In this document: one piece after another, positions 45,047 through 54,503 of the stretch
How positions within the stretch are numbered: position 1 is the first letter of the stretch
Layout of the letters: each line of letters begins with the position of its first letter
From: Aliamphritea ceti
GTDB taxonomy: Bacteria; Pseudomonadota; Gammaproteobacteria; Pseudomonadales; Balneatricaceae
Length of the DNA: 64,000 bases
Reading direction: 5' to 3'
Assembly (NCBI RefSeq): GCF_024347215.1
Contig: NZ_AP025282.1
Span: forward strand, 2,356,001 to 2,420,000
Notes under the pieces: model-generated
Told to the model about the DNA's origin: nothing
Database searches by the model: none
Seen by the model: only the letters and a program-made list of their open reading frames with translations
Translations under genes and position numbers: made by a program

Positions 45047-46141
45047 ATGCTAAACCTTAAAAATCTGAAGATGAAAGCCGCTAAGAAGCTGGCACTGGTT
45101 GCGACCTGTGCGGCAGTGCTGGCGAGTCCGGCGATGGCCGCGGACAAAGTTTATCGCCTTAAACTGGCTGAAACCTGGCCGACAAACTTCCCGATATTCG
45201 GTGATGCGACCAAGAACATGGCGGCGCTGGCGGAACAAATGTCTAACGGACGTCTGAAGATCACCATTGATTCTAAGAACAAGCATAAAGCGCCATTCGG
45301 TGTATTTGATATGGTACGTTCTGGTCAGTATGACATGGGGCATTCTGCGTCTTACTACTGGAAAGGCAAGGTACCTAATACGCTGTATTTCACCACTATG
45401 CCGTTTGGCATGACTGCTCCTGAACAGTATGGCTGGTTCTACTATGGCGGTGGTCAGGGGTTAATGGATGAGGTGTACGGTAAGTACAATCTGATGTCTT
45501 TCCCCGGCGGTAACACCGGTAACCAGATGGGTGGTTGGTTCCAGAAAGAGATTAATTCTCTGGAAGATCTGCAGGGCCTGAAGATGCGTATCCCAGGCTT
45601 CGCTGGGGAAGTGCTGGCAAAGCTGGGTGCTAAGCCAACCAATATTCCTGCAGGTGAGCTTTATACCGCGCTTGAGCGTCGCACGATTGATGCACTTGAA
45701 TGGGTAGGCCCATCACTTGATTTACGTATGGGCTTCCACAAAATTGCGCCTTACTACTACACAGGCTGGCATGAGCCTGCAACAGAGTTGCAGTTCCTGA
45801 TCAACAAGAAGAAGTTCGAGCGTTTGCCTGAAGATCTGCAACAGATTCTGAAAACGGCGATGCGTACCGCTGCGTATGACATGTACATCCAGTCTTACCA
45901 TGCGTCTGCTCAAAACTGGGACAACATGAAGAAAGAGTTCCCGAATATTGAAGTGAAATCTTTCCCGCAAGACGTTGTAACGGCGATGCGCCAGGCTAAC
46001 GATGAACTGCTGGCTGAAAAGGCTGCTGCGGATCCGCTGGCGAAGAAGATTCTTGATTCTCAGGCTGATTATCTGCAGAAAGCCCGTGCCTGGACCAATA
46101 TCTCTGATAAGGCCTACCTGGATAGCGCCGCTGCTCAATAA
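45047..46141 (+). CDS. dctP: TRAP transporter substrate-binding protein DctP (system 2, TakP-like)
   Basis: 364 residues. A signal peptide (KAAKKLALVATCAAVLAS, cut after AMA) precedes a DctP domain. The stretches MRIPGFAGEVLAKLGA, GELYTALERRTIDALEW and the FHKIAPYYYTGWHEP tail are typical of the TakP/mannitol-chloroaromatic subgroup that binds 2-oxo acids or similar carboxylates. Three in-frame ATGs exist; I choose 45047 because GAGG is upstream, though at long spacing. It is followed by its DctQ and DctM. Confidence 0.92.
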   Translation: MLNLKNLKMKAAKKLALVATCAAVLASPAMAADKVYRLKLAETWPTNFPIFGDATKNMAALAEQMSNGRLKITIDSKNKHKAPFGVFDMVRSGQYDMGHSASYYWKGKVPNTLYFTTMPFGMTAPEQYGWFYYGGGQGLMDEVYGKYNLMSFPGGNTGNQMGGWFQKEINSLEDLQGLKMRIPGFAGEVLAKLGAKPTNIPAGELYTALERRTIDALEWVGPSLDLRMGFHKIAPYYYTGWHEPATELQFLINKKKFERLPEDLQQILKTAMRTAAYDMYIQSYHASAQNWDNMKKEFPNIEVKSFPQDVVTAMRQANDELLAEKAAADPLAKKILDSQADYLQKARAWTNISDKAYLDSAAAQ

Positions 46142-46209
46142 CGCATATTAAGCTCAACTGGCCTGCGGACGTTATTTGTCTGCAGGCTGTCAGAATGTCA
46201 GGAGCAGTT

Positions 46210-46746
46210 ATGCTGTTAGTCCGTCTTGAGCAGATCATCAATAGTTTTTCCGAGCTGTTGGGTAAGGTGTCTGCAATCCTCTTTATAGCCATGCTGTTTA
46301 ACGTGTTTTATGACGTTGTCATGCGCTATCTCTTTAACGATGTTTCGATTGGTATGCAGGAGTTGGAATGGCACCTGTATGCATCAGTTTTCCTGCTCGC
46401 AGTGCCTTATACCCTTAAAGCTGGCGGCCATGTTCGTGTTGATCTTATTTACGAACGCCGTAGTACAGCAACTAAAGCGCTGATTGATATGTTCGGCACG
46501 CTGATTTTGTTAGTGCCGTTCTGTGGGCTAGTCGGCTGGTACGGTATCGGCTTTGCTTACGAAGCCTGGGAGCTTGGTGAGACCTCCGGTGATCCGGGCG
46601 GTTTGCCATATCGCTGGATTATTAAAGCGGTCATTCCATTCGCCTTTTTCGCCATGCTGATCAGTGGCATTGGTTTATTCCTGAAATCTCTTAATGTCCT
46701 GCTGGGTAACAGTCAGCCGGATGATTATCAGCCACCACAACATTAA
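46210..46746 (+). CDS. dctQ: TRAP transporter small permease DctQ (system 2)
   Basis: 178 residues with four hydrophobic segments and the YDVVMRYLFN motif of DctQ proteins. ATG 46210 is chosen because AGGAG is five bases upstream; an ATG at 46195 is in frame. It lies between dctP and dctM on one strand. Confidence 0.9.
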   Translation: MLLVRLEQIINSFSELLGKVSAILFIAMLFNVFYDVVMRYLFNDVSIGMQELEWHLYASVFLLAVPYTLKAGGHVRVDLIYERRSTATKALIDMFGTLILLVPFCGLVGWYGIGFAYEAWELGETSGDPGGLPYRWIIKAVIPFAFFAMLISGIGLFLKSLNVLLGNSQPDDYQPPQH

Positions 46747-46758
46747 GGAGGCATTATT

Positions 46759-48048
46759 ATGATTGGTATAGTCATGTTTATAGTGGCCCTGCTGATGCTG
46801 TTGGTAGGTTTTCCTGTGGCGTTTACCTTTGGCGGTATAGCGCTTATTTTTGGTGTTTTCGCTGAAGGTGCTGAGATGTTTGCCTTCATGCCTTTCCGTA
46901 TTCAGAGCATTATGGAAAACACTGTGCTGATGGCAGTGCCATTGTTTATTTTCATGGGGATCGTACTGCAGAAGACCCGCCTTGCGGAGCAGTTACTTGA
47001 ATCCATGGGTAAGTTGTTCGGCGGTGTACGCGGTGGTCTGGCAATTTCAACTGTATTAGTGGGTGCGTTGCTGGCAGCGTCTACCGGTGTGGTTGGTGCT
47101 TCAGTGGTGGCAATGGGGCTTATTTCACTGCCGGTTATGCTGAAGTACAAGTACGATAAGTCGCTTGCCTGCGGCACCATCTGTGCGTCAGGTACGCTGG
47201 GGCAGATCATTCCGCCATCGATCATCCTGATTATTCTTGGCGATGTACTAGGCATTCCTGTAGGAGATCTGTTTAAGGCTGCGGTTGGCCCTGGGTTTAT
47301 TCTGATTGGCGTATACGTGCTGTATATCCTGATCTATACCTGGTTGAAGCCTGAAGCTGCGCCGGCATTGCCGCTGGATGATGATGTTTCAAGCAAGGGT
47401 GAGCAGTATCGTAAAGCATTAATCGCAATCGTACCGCCGCTGGCGCTGATTCTTGTGGTACTGGGTTCTATTTTTGCCGGTATTGCGACGCCAACTGAGT
47501 CTTCAGCTTTAGGTGGTGTCGGCGCAATTGTTCTGGCTGCGTTGTACCGCCAGTTCAGCTGGGAAATGGTTTACAACTCTGCATTGGAAACCGTCAAAGT
47601 AACCGCGATGGTGTTTGCGATTCTGTTAGGTGCTACGGCTTTCTCGATGGCGTTTACTTATACCGGTGGTGATTACATTGTTGAGGAAATACTGACGGAC
47701 TTACCGGGTGGGGCGACTGGCTTCCTGATTTTGTCGATGCTGGCGATTCTGGTGCTGGGTTTCTTTATCGATTTTGTCGAGATCAGTTTTATCATCGTAC
47801 CTATATTAGCGCCGGTTGCTGATGCGCTTGGAATTGCACCGGTGTGGTTCGCGATACTGATAGCAATGAACCTGCAGACCAGCTTCCTGACGCCACCATT
47901 TGGTTTCAGTTTGTTTTATCTCAAAGGGGTTTCACCACCGTCGATACGAACGGTTGATATCTATAAAGGGGTCATGCCATTTATCCTGATGCAGGTGGCA
48001 GTTGTTATCTCTATATTGCTCTTCCCTGAGTTTTACGGACTCACCTGA
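46759..48048 (+). CDS. dctM: TRAP transporter large permease DctM (system 2)
   Basis: 429 residues with about 12 hydrophobic segments. The GASVVAMGLISLPVM and IIPPSIILIILGD loops are DctM-like. AAGGAGG precedes ATG 46759 and it starts 13 bases after dctQ. It ends at a strong terminator, so the transport operon is dctP-dctQ-dctM. Confidence 0.94.
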   Translation: MIGIVMFIVALLMLLVGFPVAFTFGGIALIFGVFAEGAEMFAFMPFRIQSIMENTVLMAVPLFIFMGIVLQKTRLAEQLLESMGKLFGGVRGGLAISTVLVGALLAASTGVVGASVVAMGLISLPVMLKYKYDKSLACGTICASGTLGQIIPPSIILIILGDVLGIPVGDLFKAAVGPGFILIGVYVLYILIYTWLKPEAAPALPLDDDVSSKGEQYRKALIAIVPPLALILVVLGSIFAGIATPTESSALGGVGAIVLAALYRQFSWEMVYNSALETVKVTAMVFAILLGATAFSMAFTYTGGDYIVEEILTDLPGGATGFLILSMLAILVLGFFIDFVEISFIIVPILAPVADALGIAPVWFAILIAMNLQTSFLTPPFGFSLFYLKGVSPPSIRTVDIYKGVMPFILMQVAVVISILLFPEFYGLT

Positions 48049-48060
48049 CGGAGAGTGCTC

Positions 48061-48096
48061 AGCCCGGCTTACTTTAAGTACGCCGGGCTTTTTTAG
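48061..48096 (+). terminator. rho-independent terminator after TRAP system 2
   Basis: AGCCCGGC (48061-48068) pairs with GCCGGGCT (48082-48089), with further pairing inside (TACTT/AAGTA), then a run of T. It ends the dctPQM transcript before the sensor kinase gene. Confidence 0.88.
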
Positions 48097-48176
48097 TTTT
48101 ACGGTATACTGCAGCCAGCGTTTGCTGCAGTTAAGCAGATCTTCTGCGATGTTCTGTATGTTTGATAAGGCCCGGT

Positions 48177-49541
48177 ATGAAAGCTGTCATTACCTCTTTA
48201 AAAGCAAAAATTCTGCTGTTATCTATTATCCCGCTGATTCTGGTGACAGCGGCGATTACGGTTATTAGCCTGAGCCAGGCAAAGCAGTTATCTGAGCAGG
48301 AAATTCAAACTTTCGAAGAAAACTTATTACGTTCAAAGCGTCAGGAACTACAGCATTATGTAGGTCTGGCGATGACCTCTATTTCGCACATTCTGGCAGA
48401 TGCCGATACCATTGATAAGTTTTCTGAAGCCCGGGTAAAGGCTATTCTGCACAGCCTGACATACGGAGATGATGGTTATTTCTTTGTCTATGATATGCAG
48501 GGCAGAAGTCTGGTACATCCGATACAGCCTGAACTCGTCGGTCAGAATTTATATGATCTGCGGGATACTTACGGCAATTTTGTTATTCGTGATTTATTAA
48601 CCTTAGCGAAGGAAGGCGGCGGTTTTTATCGGTATGTATGGCGTAAACCGTCTAAAGGGGGCCTGGAAGATAAACTGAGTTATGTGGTGCAAATCCCTAA
48701 GGTTAACTGGATGTTGGGAACTGGCCTGTATATTGATGACATTGCCAAAGAAGTTGCCGCTACCCGGGAAAAAGTAACCGCCAATATCCGTAATACGTTT
48801 CTCACGGTTGTTGTTATTCTGGCGGGTACTGTGGTGATCATCGCCTTGCTGGGCGTCGGTATTAATGTACGTGCTTCGCAGCTGGCGGACACCCGGCTGA
48901 GAGAAGTGGCACACAGCTATGTTCAGTCACAGGTTATCCAGCGGCGTAATTTTGCCCGGGAATTACATGACGGTATTAATCAGTTGATGGTATCAGTCAA
49001 ATTCAGAATCGAGCTTGCCAGAGATAAGCTGGACCAGCCTGAGCAGCGGGCATTGAGTGAGTTAGAAAAAGGCAGTGAAGTGCTGAATCAGGCGATTCAG
49101 GAAGTGCGGCGCATTTCTCATGACCTGCGGCCAATTTTGCTGGATGATCTTGGCTTAGAGTCAGCTCTGCACAGTATGACCGATGATTTTGCAGAACGTA
49201 CCGGTATTGATGTGGAGTTAAGTCTGGATTTGCCGGACCAACGGCTAACAGATGATATTGAGATCACTCTGTATAGGGTGTCACAGGAAGCGTTAACCAA
49301 TATTGAGCGGCATGCGAATGCCCGTCAGGTGTGGCTGACGGTATGGCAAAAGGATCGTATGATCTGGGTTGAGATTAAAGACGATGGCCAGGGTTTTAGC
49401 TGTTCCGGTCAGGGCAGTGATGATTGTGGTATTGGTTTGATGAATATGCGTGAGAGAACAGAAATTCTCAGTGGTGATTTCAGCATTCGAAGTAAGCCCG
49501 GTGGTGGTACCCGGGTGCGGGCTGGATTAGCGCTGGTGTAG
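48177..49541 (+). CDS. Cache-domain sensor histidine kinase, HisKA_3 type
   Basis: 454 residues. A transmembrane helix (about 10-30), a periplasmic single Cache domain (about 35-195, DGYFFVYDMQG and GRSLVHP), a second helix (about 205-225), then a NarX-type dimerisation helix with the phospho-accepting His in RELHDGINQ and a HATPase domain with GIGLMNMRER. Single Cache domains bind small carboxylates. ATG 48177 follows AAGG; a TTG 15 bases earlier is in frame. It lies between the dctPQM terminator and a NarL regulator gene, so it likely senses the TRAP substrate. Confidence 0.92.
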   Translation: MKAVITSLKAKILLLSIIPLILVTAAITVISLSQAKQLSEQEIQTFEENLLRSKRQELQHYVGLAMTSISHILADADTIDKFSEARVKAILHSLTYGDDGYFFVYDMQGRSLVHPIQPELVGQNLYDLRDTYGNFVIRDLLTLAKEGGGFYRYVWRKPSKGGLEDKLSYVVQIPKVNWMLGTGLYIDDIAKEVAATREKVTANIRNTFLTVVVILAGTVVIIALLGVGINVRASQLADTRLREVAHSYVQSQVIQRRNFARELHDGINQLMVSVKFRIELARDKLDQPEQRALSELEKGSEVLNQAIQEVRRISHDLRPILLDDLGLESALHSMTDDFAERTGIDVELSLDLPDQRLTDDIEITLYRVSQEALTNIERHANARQVWLTVWQKDRMIWVEIKDDGQGFSCSGQGSDDCGIGLMNMRERTEILSGDFSIRSKPGGGTRVRAGLALV

Positions 49542-49595
49542 TAATGTCAGCTAACCTGAGTGAGTCTTAGCGGTATAGGTTAAAAAGGACGACTG

Positions 49596-50246
49596 ATGAG
49601 CGATACAAAAATCAGAGTTGTGCTGGTGGATGATCATCCGCTGGTTCAGGAAGGCATTATTGCCCGACTTGAGAGCGAAGCTTCGCTTGAAGTTGTGGGG
49701 GCGGCGAATGATGGCCAGCAAGCGCTGGAACTGATTGCTGAGGCTAAGCCTGATGTCGTGCTGATGGATATCTCAATGCCCGTAATGACAGGCTTTGAGG
49801 CAACTGAACGGCTACGCGCTGAGCAACCGGATGTACGGGTGCTGATTCTGAGCATGCATGAAAACCGTGAGTATATTCTTAAGCTTATTCAGTGCGGCGC
49901 TGCCGGCTACGTGCTTAAAGATGTGTCATCCGGTGAGTTGGTGACGGCAATTCAGACGGTGCACCGTGGCGGTACTTACTTCAGCTCAGGTGCTTCACAG
50001 TCACTGTTCGGTCAGGCTGATTTAGCAATGCTGGCACCAGGTTCAGAGTCAGAAACGCTGACCGGCCGTGAGCAGGAAGTGCTGAAGCTACTTGCTGAAG
50101 GGGCGAGTAATAAAGATGTAGCCCGGCAGCTGGAAATATCAGTACGTACCGCCGAGACGCACCGGCAGAATATTAAAAATAAGTTAAATATTCAGACTTC
50201 TGCTGGTTTAGTGCGTTACGCAATTGAGCATAAGCTGATAGATTAG
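49596..50246 (+). CDS. NarL/LuxR-type response regulator
   Basis: 216 residues: a receiver domain (about 5-120) with the phosphorylated Asp in VVLMDISMPVMTGFEA, and a LuxR helix-turn-helix (about 150-208, LTGREQEVLKLLAEG). AAAAAGGA lies ahead of ATG 49596. It pairs with the sensor kinase gene 54 bases upstream and probably controls the TRAP operon just before it. Confidence 0.95.
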   Translation: MSDTKIRVVLVDDHPLVQEGIIARLESEASLEVVGAANDGQQALELIAEAKPDVVLMDISMPVMTGFEATERLRAEQPDVRVLILSMHENREYILKLIQCGAAGYVLKDVSSGELVTAIQTVHRGGTYFSSGASQSLFGQADLAMLAPGSESETLTGREQEVLKLLAEGASNKDVARQLEISVRTAETHRQNIKNKLNIQTSAGLVRYAIEHKLID

Positions 50247-50284
50247 GTAGCCAATACTGAGGATATCAGAAGGTTTTGCTCTAT

Positions 50285-50569
50285 ATGGAAAACAGCAAAA
50301 AACATCTGGCGTATGCCGTGCTTGAAGATGGTCGTAAGGTTGCGATTGATGCTAAATCGCTGGTCATTGAAATGGTTGGCGGTGAGGCGGTAGAAATAGA
50401 TTTAGACGTAGCCCCTTATCCGGGCGCGGGCCTGGCAGTGGCAACGCCGCCTTATGCTGAGCGTGATCAGCGATCACCGCTGGGCTGGCCAAGAATAGTG
50501 GTGCGTCCCGGTGCAGCTAACCTGTTAGAGTTGTGTATTGAAACCCCTGCGGAAAAAGCCGAAGACTGA
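50285..50569 (+). CDS. hypothetical protein after two-component pair
   Basis: 94 residues from ATG 50285, with AAGG upstream. It is soluble, acidic and has no cysteine apart from one near the C-terminus; the middle carries a GAGLAVATPPYAE stretch. I recognise no family. It ends inside a terminator stem and follows the response regulator by 38 bases, so it is probably transcribed with the kinase and regulator genes. Confidence 0.6.
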   Translation: MENSKKHLAYAVLEDGRKVAIDAKSLVIEMVGGEAVEIDLDVAPYPGAGLAVATPPYAERDQRSPLGWPRIVVRPGAANLLELCIETPAEKAED

Positions 50570-50585
50570 TGCTTCGGCTTTTTTT
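50553..50585 (+). terminator. rho-independent terminator
   Basis: AAAAAGCCGAAG (50553-50564) pairs with CTTCGGCTTTTT (50572-50583) around seven bases. It overlaps the end of the hypothetical gene and closes the sensor-regulator transcript. The complementary strand is also T-rich, so it may serve the convergent gene as well. Confidence 0.88.
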
Positions 50586-50587
50586 AT

Positions 50588-51004
50588 TCAGTTAGTTATT
50601 TCACGGTATATCGCCGGTTTAATGTCCAGCAGTTTAGTCTGATCCAGACAGTCGAGCCCGTTCACTGTGATTCTATCTGCTGTAATCTTGCTAATTGGCA
50701 ATACTGCAACACCAATAGGGTTTGGCCTTATCGGGCTGCGCAGAGCAAAGGTGCCTTTGTCCCCACGACTGGTACTCGGCTTACCGTTGTGCCAATAGTC
50801 GTTGTTCCAGATGTTGCCAGTATCACCCAGCCAGTAAAGCACCATAATATGTTGCCCGGTTTCAAGTCCTTTCAAATCATGCTGATATGCCGGATCAAGC
50901 TCAATGGTACATTCAGGTCCATTAAAGTTAATGTTGCGGGGGCATTCATCCAATGATTTATAAGGTGTACGGATTTTGCCTATGAATGTCAGTGTTGTTT
51001 GCAT
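50588..51004 (-). CDS. TsaA/TrmO-like SAM-dependent methyltransferase
   Basis: 138 residues. The TsaA domain is plain: FIGKIRTPYKSLDECPR at the start and LRSPIRPNPIGVAVLPI in the SAM-binding beta barrel. E. coli TrmO (YaeB) methylates threonylcarbamoyl-adenosine in tRNA and is about 235 residues; this is the short form with one domain, so tRNA is likely but not certain as substrate. It overlaps the DMT transporter gene by one base. Confidence 0.85.
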   Translation of the reverse strand: MQTTLTFIGKIRTPYKSLDECPRNINFNGPECTIELDPAYQHDLKGLETGQHIMVLYWLGDTGNIWNNDYWHNGKPSTSRGDKGTFALRSPIRPNPIGVAVLPISKITADRITVNGLDCLDQTKLLDIKPAIYREITN

Positions 51005-51891
51005 CAGCCATCCTCTTTTGCTGTTGATATAGCGTAAACAAAAATAGTAACCAGAATCAGCGTGCCACCGATGATGCTCGCTGCAGGGGGAATCTCGCCA
51101 AAGAAGCCAAAGGCCAGCAGTGGCGCAAATACAGCTTCAATCATCAGGATCATGCCAACTTCCGGTGCGGTGATGTAACGGGTTGCTGTTTGAGATAGGA
51201 CCCGGCCGAAAGGTGCGGTAAATAATCCCATCGCTCCCATGATGATCCAGGTGCTGGTGCTGAATGTAGAAGGGGATGCTAAGAAGAACATTACTATTGC
51301 CAGAAACAATCCCCCCAGACCGACGCTGGCCATACGGCTGACGTCTTGATACTTACGTAGCAACGTTTGGTTGAGTGATAAGCAGGTGACTGCAAATACG
51401 GCCTGTGCATCACCAATCAGGTTACCTGACTGAAAAGAGCCTGAAACCACAATTCCTATTCCGATCATCACAGAAGTAATCGCAATCCAGGTCGAGCGCC
51501 GGGTTACTTCACCCAAAAAGATGCGGCTGAAAACAGCAGCCAGTGCTGGCGCTGCGCTAAGGATGACAAAGGTATTAGCAATAGAGGTGTTCTTGATGCT
51601 AAGTACCAGTCCAGACGCGCTCCCAAGCATTAGTAAACCAGAGAAAATGACCGGCCAGCCGCTGTTTTTCAAGGTTTTTATCAGACCCCGTTCATCCCGT
51701 AACTGAATGAATAGCGGCATCGAAATCGCCGTGAATAAGCCAAACAGGAAAGCGGTGTCGAATCCGCTAACCCCTGAAAAGCGGATAAAAATCGGATCAA
51801 AGCTCATCAGTAAGGCCCCGAGCAAGGCGAGGAGTATGCCTGTGGTTTGGGCGCTTTTTTGCGTAAAGGATCGGGTGAGTTGATTGTTCAT
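51004..51891 (-). CDS. EamA/DMT-family transporter
   Basis: 295 residues with ten hydrophobic segments and two EamA repeats. The family exports amino acids or metabolites. It is divergent from a TetR gene, across a gap that holds two near-identical palindromes, so the TetR protein probably represses it. The TsaA-like gene downstream may be co-transcribed. Confidence 0.9.
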   Translation of the reverse strand: MNNQLTRSFTQKSAQTTGILLALLGALLMSFDPIFIRFSGVSGFDTAFLFGLFTAISMPLFIQLRDERGLIKTLKNSGWPVIFSGLLMLGSASGLVLSIKNTSIANTFVILSAAPALAAVFSRIFLGEVTRRSTWIAITSVMIGIGIVVSGSFQSGNLIGDAQAVFAVTCLSLNQTLLRKYQDVSRMASVGLGGLFLAIVMFFLASPSTFSTSTWIIMGAMGLFTAPFGRVLSQTATRYITAPEVGMILMIEAVFAPLLAFGFFGEIPPAASIIGGTLILVTIFVYAISTAKEDG

Positions 51892-51907
51892 GTCGTGCTC
51901 CTGTTAA

Positions 51908-51931
51908 AAATCATACTTGGTAGTATGATTT
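51908..51931. promoter_or_regulatory. TetR operator 1
   Basis: Perfect inverted repeat AAATCATACT-TGGT-AGTATGATTT (24 bases) before the DMT transporter start. A second operator with the same half site lies 48 bases away. Confidence 0.75.
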
Positions 51932-51954
51932 ATGAGATTTGCACGTATGTCAAT

Positions 51955-51980
51955 AAAATCATACTATGAGGTATGATTTT
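51955..51980. promoter_or_regulatory. TetR operator 2
   Basis: Perfect inverted repeat AAAATCATAC-N6-GTATGATTTT just ahead of the tetR gene. It shares the core ATCATACT/GTATGAT with operator 1. Centre-to-centre distance is 48 bases. Confidence 0.75.
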
Positions 51981-51996
51981 TATCTGGTGAGGTTAA

Positions 51997-52593
51997 ATGA
52001 GCAAAATCGAACAAAACAGGGAAAAAAAACGCCGGGCAATACTGCAGGCTGCGCAGGAAGTGTTTTTGTCAGAAGGCTATGTCATAGCGAGTATGGATAA
52101 AATTGCCGCAGGGGCCCAGGTAACCAAGCAAACGGTGTATCGCTATTACCCATCAAAGGGGGAGTTGTTTAAAGCTACGTTGCAGTACATGGGGGAAAAC
52201 TCAGAACTGGATTTTATATTTCACTTGCAGGCGTCAGATGTCCGGGAAGCTATGTATCGTTTTGCCCGTGGTTTCATTGAGTTTCATTTAGCGGATGAGC
52301 ACTTAGCGACTTACCGGTTGTTGGTATCTGAGAGTGCCAAGGCACCCGAAATGGTTGCCAGTTTCATGGAAGTTGGCCCGGATGATACCAGCGCAAGGTT
52401 GGCAGAATTCTTCATTGAACGATTAGGTATTGCTGAACCTGAAACCGCAATAAGGCTATGGTCAGGAATGTTACTTAGTCAGCGGGCTGGTGCACTGTTA
52501 GGAATGGAAAAACCGGATCAGGCGGCAATGGAGTCGCTGGCTGAATCTTCGACGGATTTTTTGTTAGCGGGGCTGGGTAAGTCTGCAATCTGA
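51997..52593 (+). CDS. TetR/AcrR-family transcriptional regulator
   Basis: 198 residues with a standard helix-turn-helix (about 12-60, IASMDKIAAGAQVTKQTVYRYYPSKG) and a C-terminal ligand-binding part of the TetR_C_7-like type. GGTGAGG precedes ATG 51997. The paired palindromes in the gap fit autorepression and control of the divergent DMT transporter. Confidence 0.93.
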   Translation: MSKIEQNREKKRRAILQAAQEVFLSEGYVIASMDKIAAGAQVTKQTVYRYYPSKGELFKATLQYMGENSELDFIFHLQASDVREAMYRFARGFIEFHLADEHLATYRLLVSESAKAPEMVASFMEVGPDDTSARLAEFFIERLGIAEPETAIRLWSGMLLSQRAGALLGMEKPDQAAMESLAESSTDFLLAGLGKSAI

Positions 52594-52619
52594 ACTTCAG
52601 ACTGCAGACTTGAGCGAGG

Positions 52620-54449
52620 TTAAGCTTCGCCGAGGAAATCACCACTCTGATGCGACCAGAGTTGTGCGTAGATACCACCTTTGTTCAGCAGTTCCTGGTG
52701 ATTGCCTTCTTCAACAATGCGGCCTTTATCGAGCACAATCAGGCGGTCCATCGCCGCGATGGTTGATAAACGATGTGCAATGGCGATAACGGTTTTGTTT
52801 TCCATCAGACGGGTGAGGTTTTGCTGAATAGCCGCTTCTACTTCAGAGTCCAGCGCTGAAGTGGCTTCGTCCAAAAGCAAAATCGGCGCGTCTTTAAGTA
52901 ATACCCGGGCGATGGCGATACGTTGTCGCTGGCCACCGGAAAGCTTCACACCGCGTTCGCCAACTTGTGCGTCATAGCCTGTGCCGCCCTTGGGGTCGCT
53001 GAGGCTATCGATGAACTCATCAGCCTGTGCCTGAGCAGTAGCTGCCCGCATTTCGTCTTCGCTGGCGTCAGGGCGGCCGTAAAGGATGTTTTCCCGAATA
53101 CTGCGGTGTAACAGGGAGGTGTCCTGAGTAACCATGCCGAGATGGCTGCGCAGACTTTCCTGATTGACGGCGGTGATGTCGGTACCGTCGATGCTGATCT
53201 TACCTGCATCGAGATCGTAAAAGCGCATTAAGAGGTTAATCAGTGTGGATTTGCCCGCACCGGAGCGGCCCACTAAGCCAACTTTTTCGCCGGGTTTAAT
53301 GCGTAGGTTCAGGGACTCAATCAGCGGAATGCTTTCGCCATAGTTGAAGCTGATATTGTCGAAGTGAATTTCACCACGGTTCACCTGTATTGGTGGGGCG
53401 TTAGGCTTATCCTGAACGCTTTGTGGCTGGGCAAGGCTGGACATACCATCAACCACAGTGCCGATGTTTTCAAACAGGTTACTGACTTCCCACATGATCC
53501 ACTGAGACATGCCGTTCAGACGCAATGCCAGGCTGACGGCAATGGCAATTGCACCTGCGGTAATGGCGTTATCGTTCCATAGGTACAGTGACAGGGCCGT
53601 GATATTGAATACCAGCAGGTAGTTATTAATCTGCACCAGTACATTAAGTTTGGTGACCAGACGCATTTGCCGGTAAACCGTGTCCAGAAAGCCCTGCATA
53701 TTGTCTTTTGCGTAGGCTTCTTCGCGGTCGGTATGGGAGAACAGTTTGACTGTGGCAATGTTCGTGTAGCTGTCGACAACTGCGCCGGTCATCATAGAAC
53801 GGGCGTCTGCCTGTTCAGTAGAAACTTGCTGTAACCGGGGTAAAAAATATCTCTGAATGGCGACATAGCAGGCTAACCAAAACATCATTGGAAGTAACAG
53901 TAAAGGGTCTGCCTGAGCGACCAAAACCATTAAAGATGTAAAATAAACTACAATATAAACAAATACATCCAGGACTTTTGTAATGCTTTCTCTAAGGGCG
54001 AGTGAGGTTTGCATAACCTTGGTTGCAATGCGTCCGGCAAAGTCATTCTGGTAAAACGCCATGCTTTGTTTTAGCAGGTAACGGTGCATAGACCAGCGGA
54101 TGGCCATCGGGTAATTGCCCAGAATCCCCTGGTGAATTATGGCCGAGTGAAAGAATACCAGTAGCGGTAATATCACCATTAACAGCACAGCCATTAATGT
54201 TAAATGGGTGCCATGCTCAGCGAGAATTTCGGTGGTGCTTTTAGAGGAAATCCAGTCGACCAGATCGCCCATAAAGCCAAATAAAATGACTTCACTGATC
54301 GCCAGAGCAGCGGTCAGTAAAGCCATAAGCAGTAACTGAGATTCAGCACCGCGAGTGTAATAGCGGCAAAAGGCAAACAGTTTGTTAGGCGGTTGCCGGT
54401 CGCCGTGATCGGGAAATGGAGCGATCAGTCCTTCGAAAAACTTCAGCAC
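52620..54449 (-). CDS. ABC exporter, fused membrane and ATPase domains
   Basis: 609 residues: six hydrophobic segments (about 35-330) then an ABC domain (about 365-600) with Walker A GRSGAGKST, signature LSGGQRQR, Walker B ILLLDEAT and an H-loop (IAHRLST). This is the MsbA/multidrug half-transporter form, which works as a homo- or heterodimer. No second half-transporter gene is present nearby. The substrate is unknown. Confidence 0.93.
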   Translation of the reverse strand: MLKFFEGLIAPFPDHGDRQPPNKLFAFCRYYTRGAESQLLLMALLTAALAISEVILFGFMGDLVDWISSKSTTEILAEHGTHLTLMAVLLMVILPLLVFFHSAIIHQGILGNYPMAIRWSMHRYLLKQSMAFYQNDFAGRIATKVMQTSLALRESITKVLDVFVYIVVYFTSLMVLVAQADPLLLLPMMFWLACYVAIQRYFLPRLQQVSTEQADARSMMTGAVVDSYTNIATVKLFSHTDREEAYAKDNMQGFLDTVYRQMRLVTKLNVLVQINNYLLVFNITALSLYLWNDNAITAGAIAIAVSLALRLNGMSQWIMWEVSNLFENIGTVVDGMSSLAQPQSVQDKPNAPPIQVNRGEIHFDNISFNYGESIPLIESLNLRIKPGEKVGLVGRSGAGKSTLINLLMRFYDLDAGKISIDGTDITAVNQESLRSHLGMVTQDTSLLHRSIRENILYGRPDASEDEMRAATAQAQADEFIDSLSDPKGGTGYDAQVGERGVKLSGGQRQRIAIARVLLKDAPILLLDEATSALDSEVEAAIQQNLTRLMENKTVIAIAHRLSTIAAMDRLIVLDKGRIVEEGNHQELLNKGGIYAQLWSHQSGDFLGEA

Positions 54450-54483
54450 AGAGTGTAGCCTGCAATATAGATACGGTTAGCGG

Positions 54484-54503
54484 CGGCTCTGCACTGAGAG
54501 CCG
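54484..54503 (-). other. short hairpin after the hydrolase-OsmC gene
   Basis: On the minus strand the stop codon is directly followed by CGGCTCT-N6-AGAGCCG, a perfect seven-base stem. There is no T run, so it may stabilise the transcript end rather than terminate. Confidence 0.45.
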
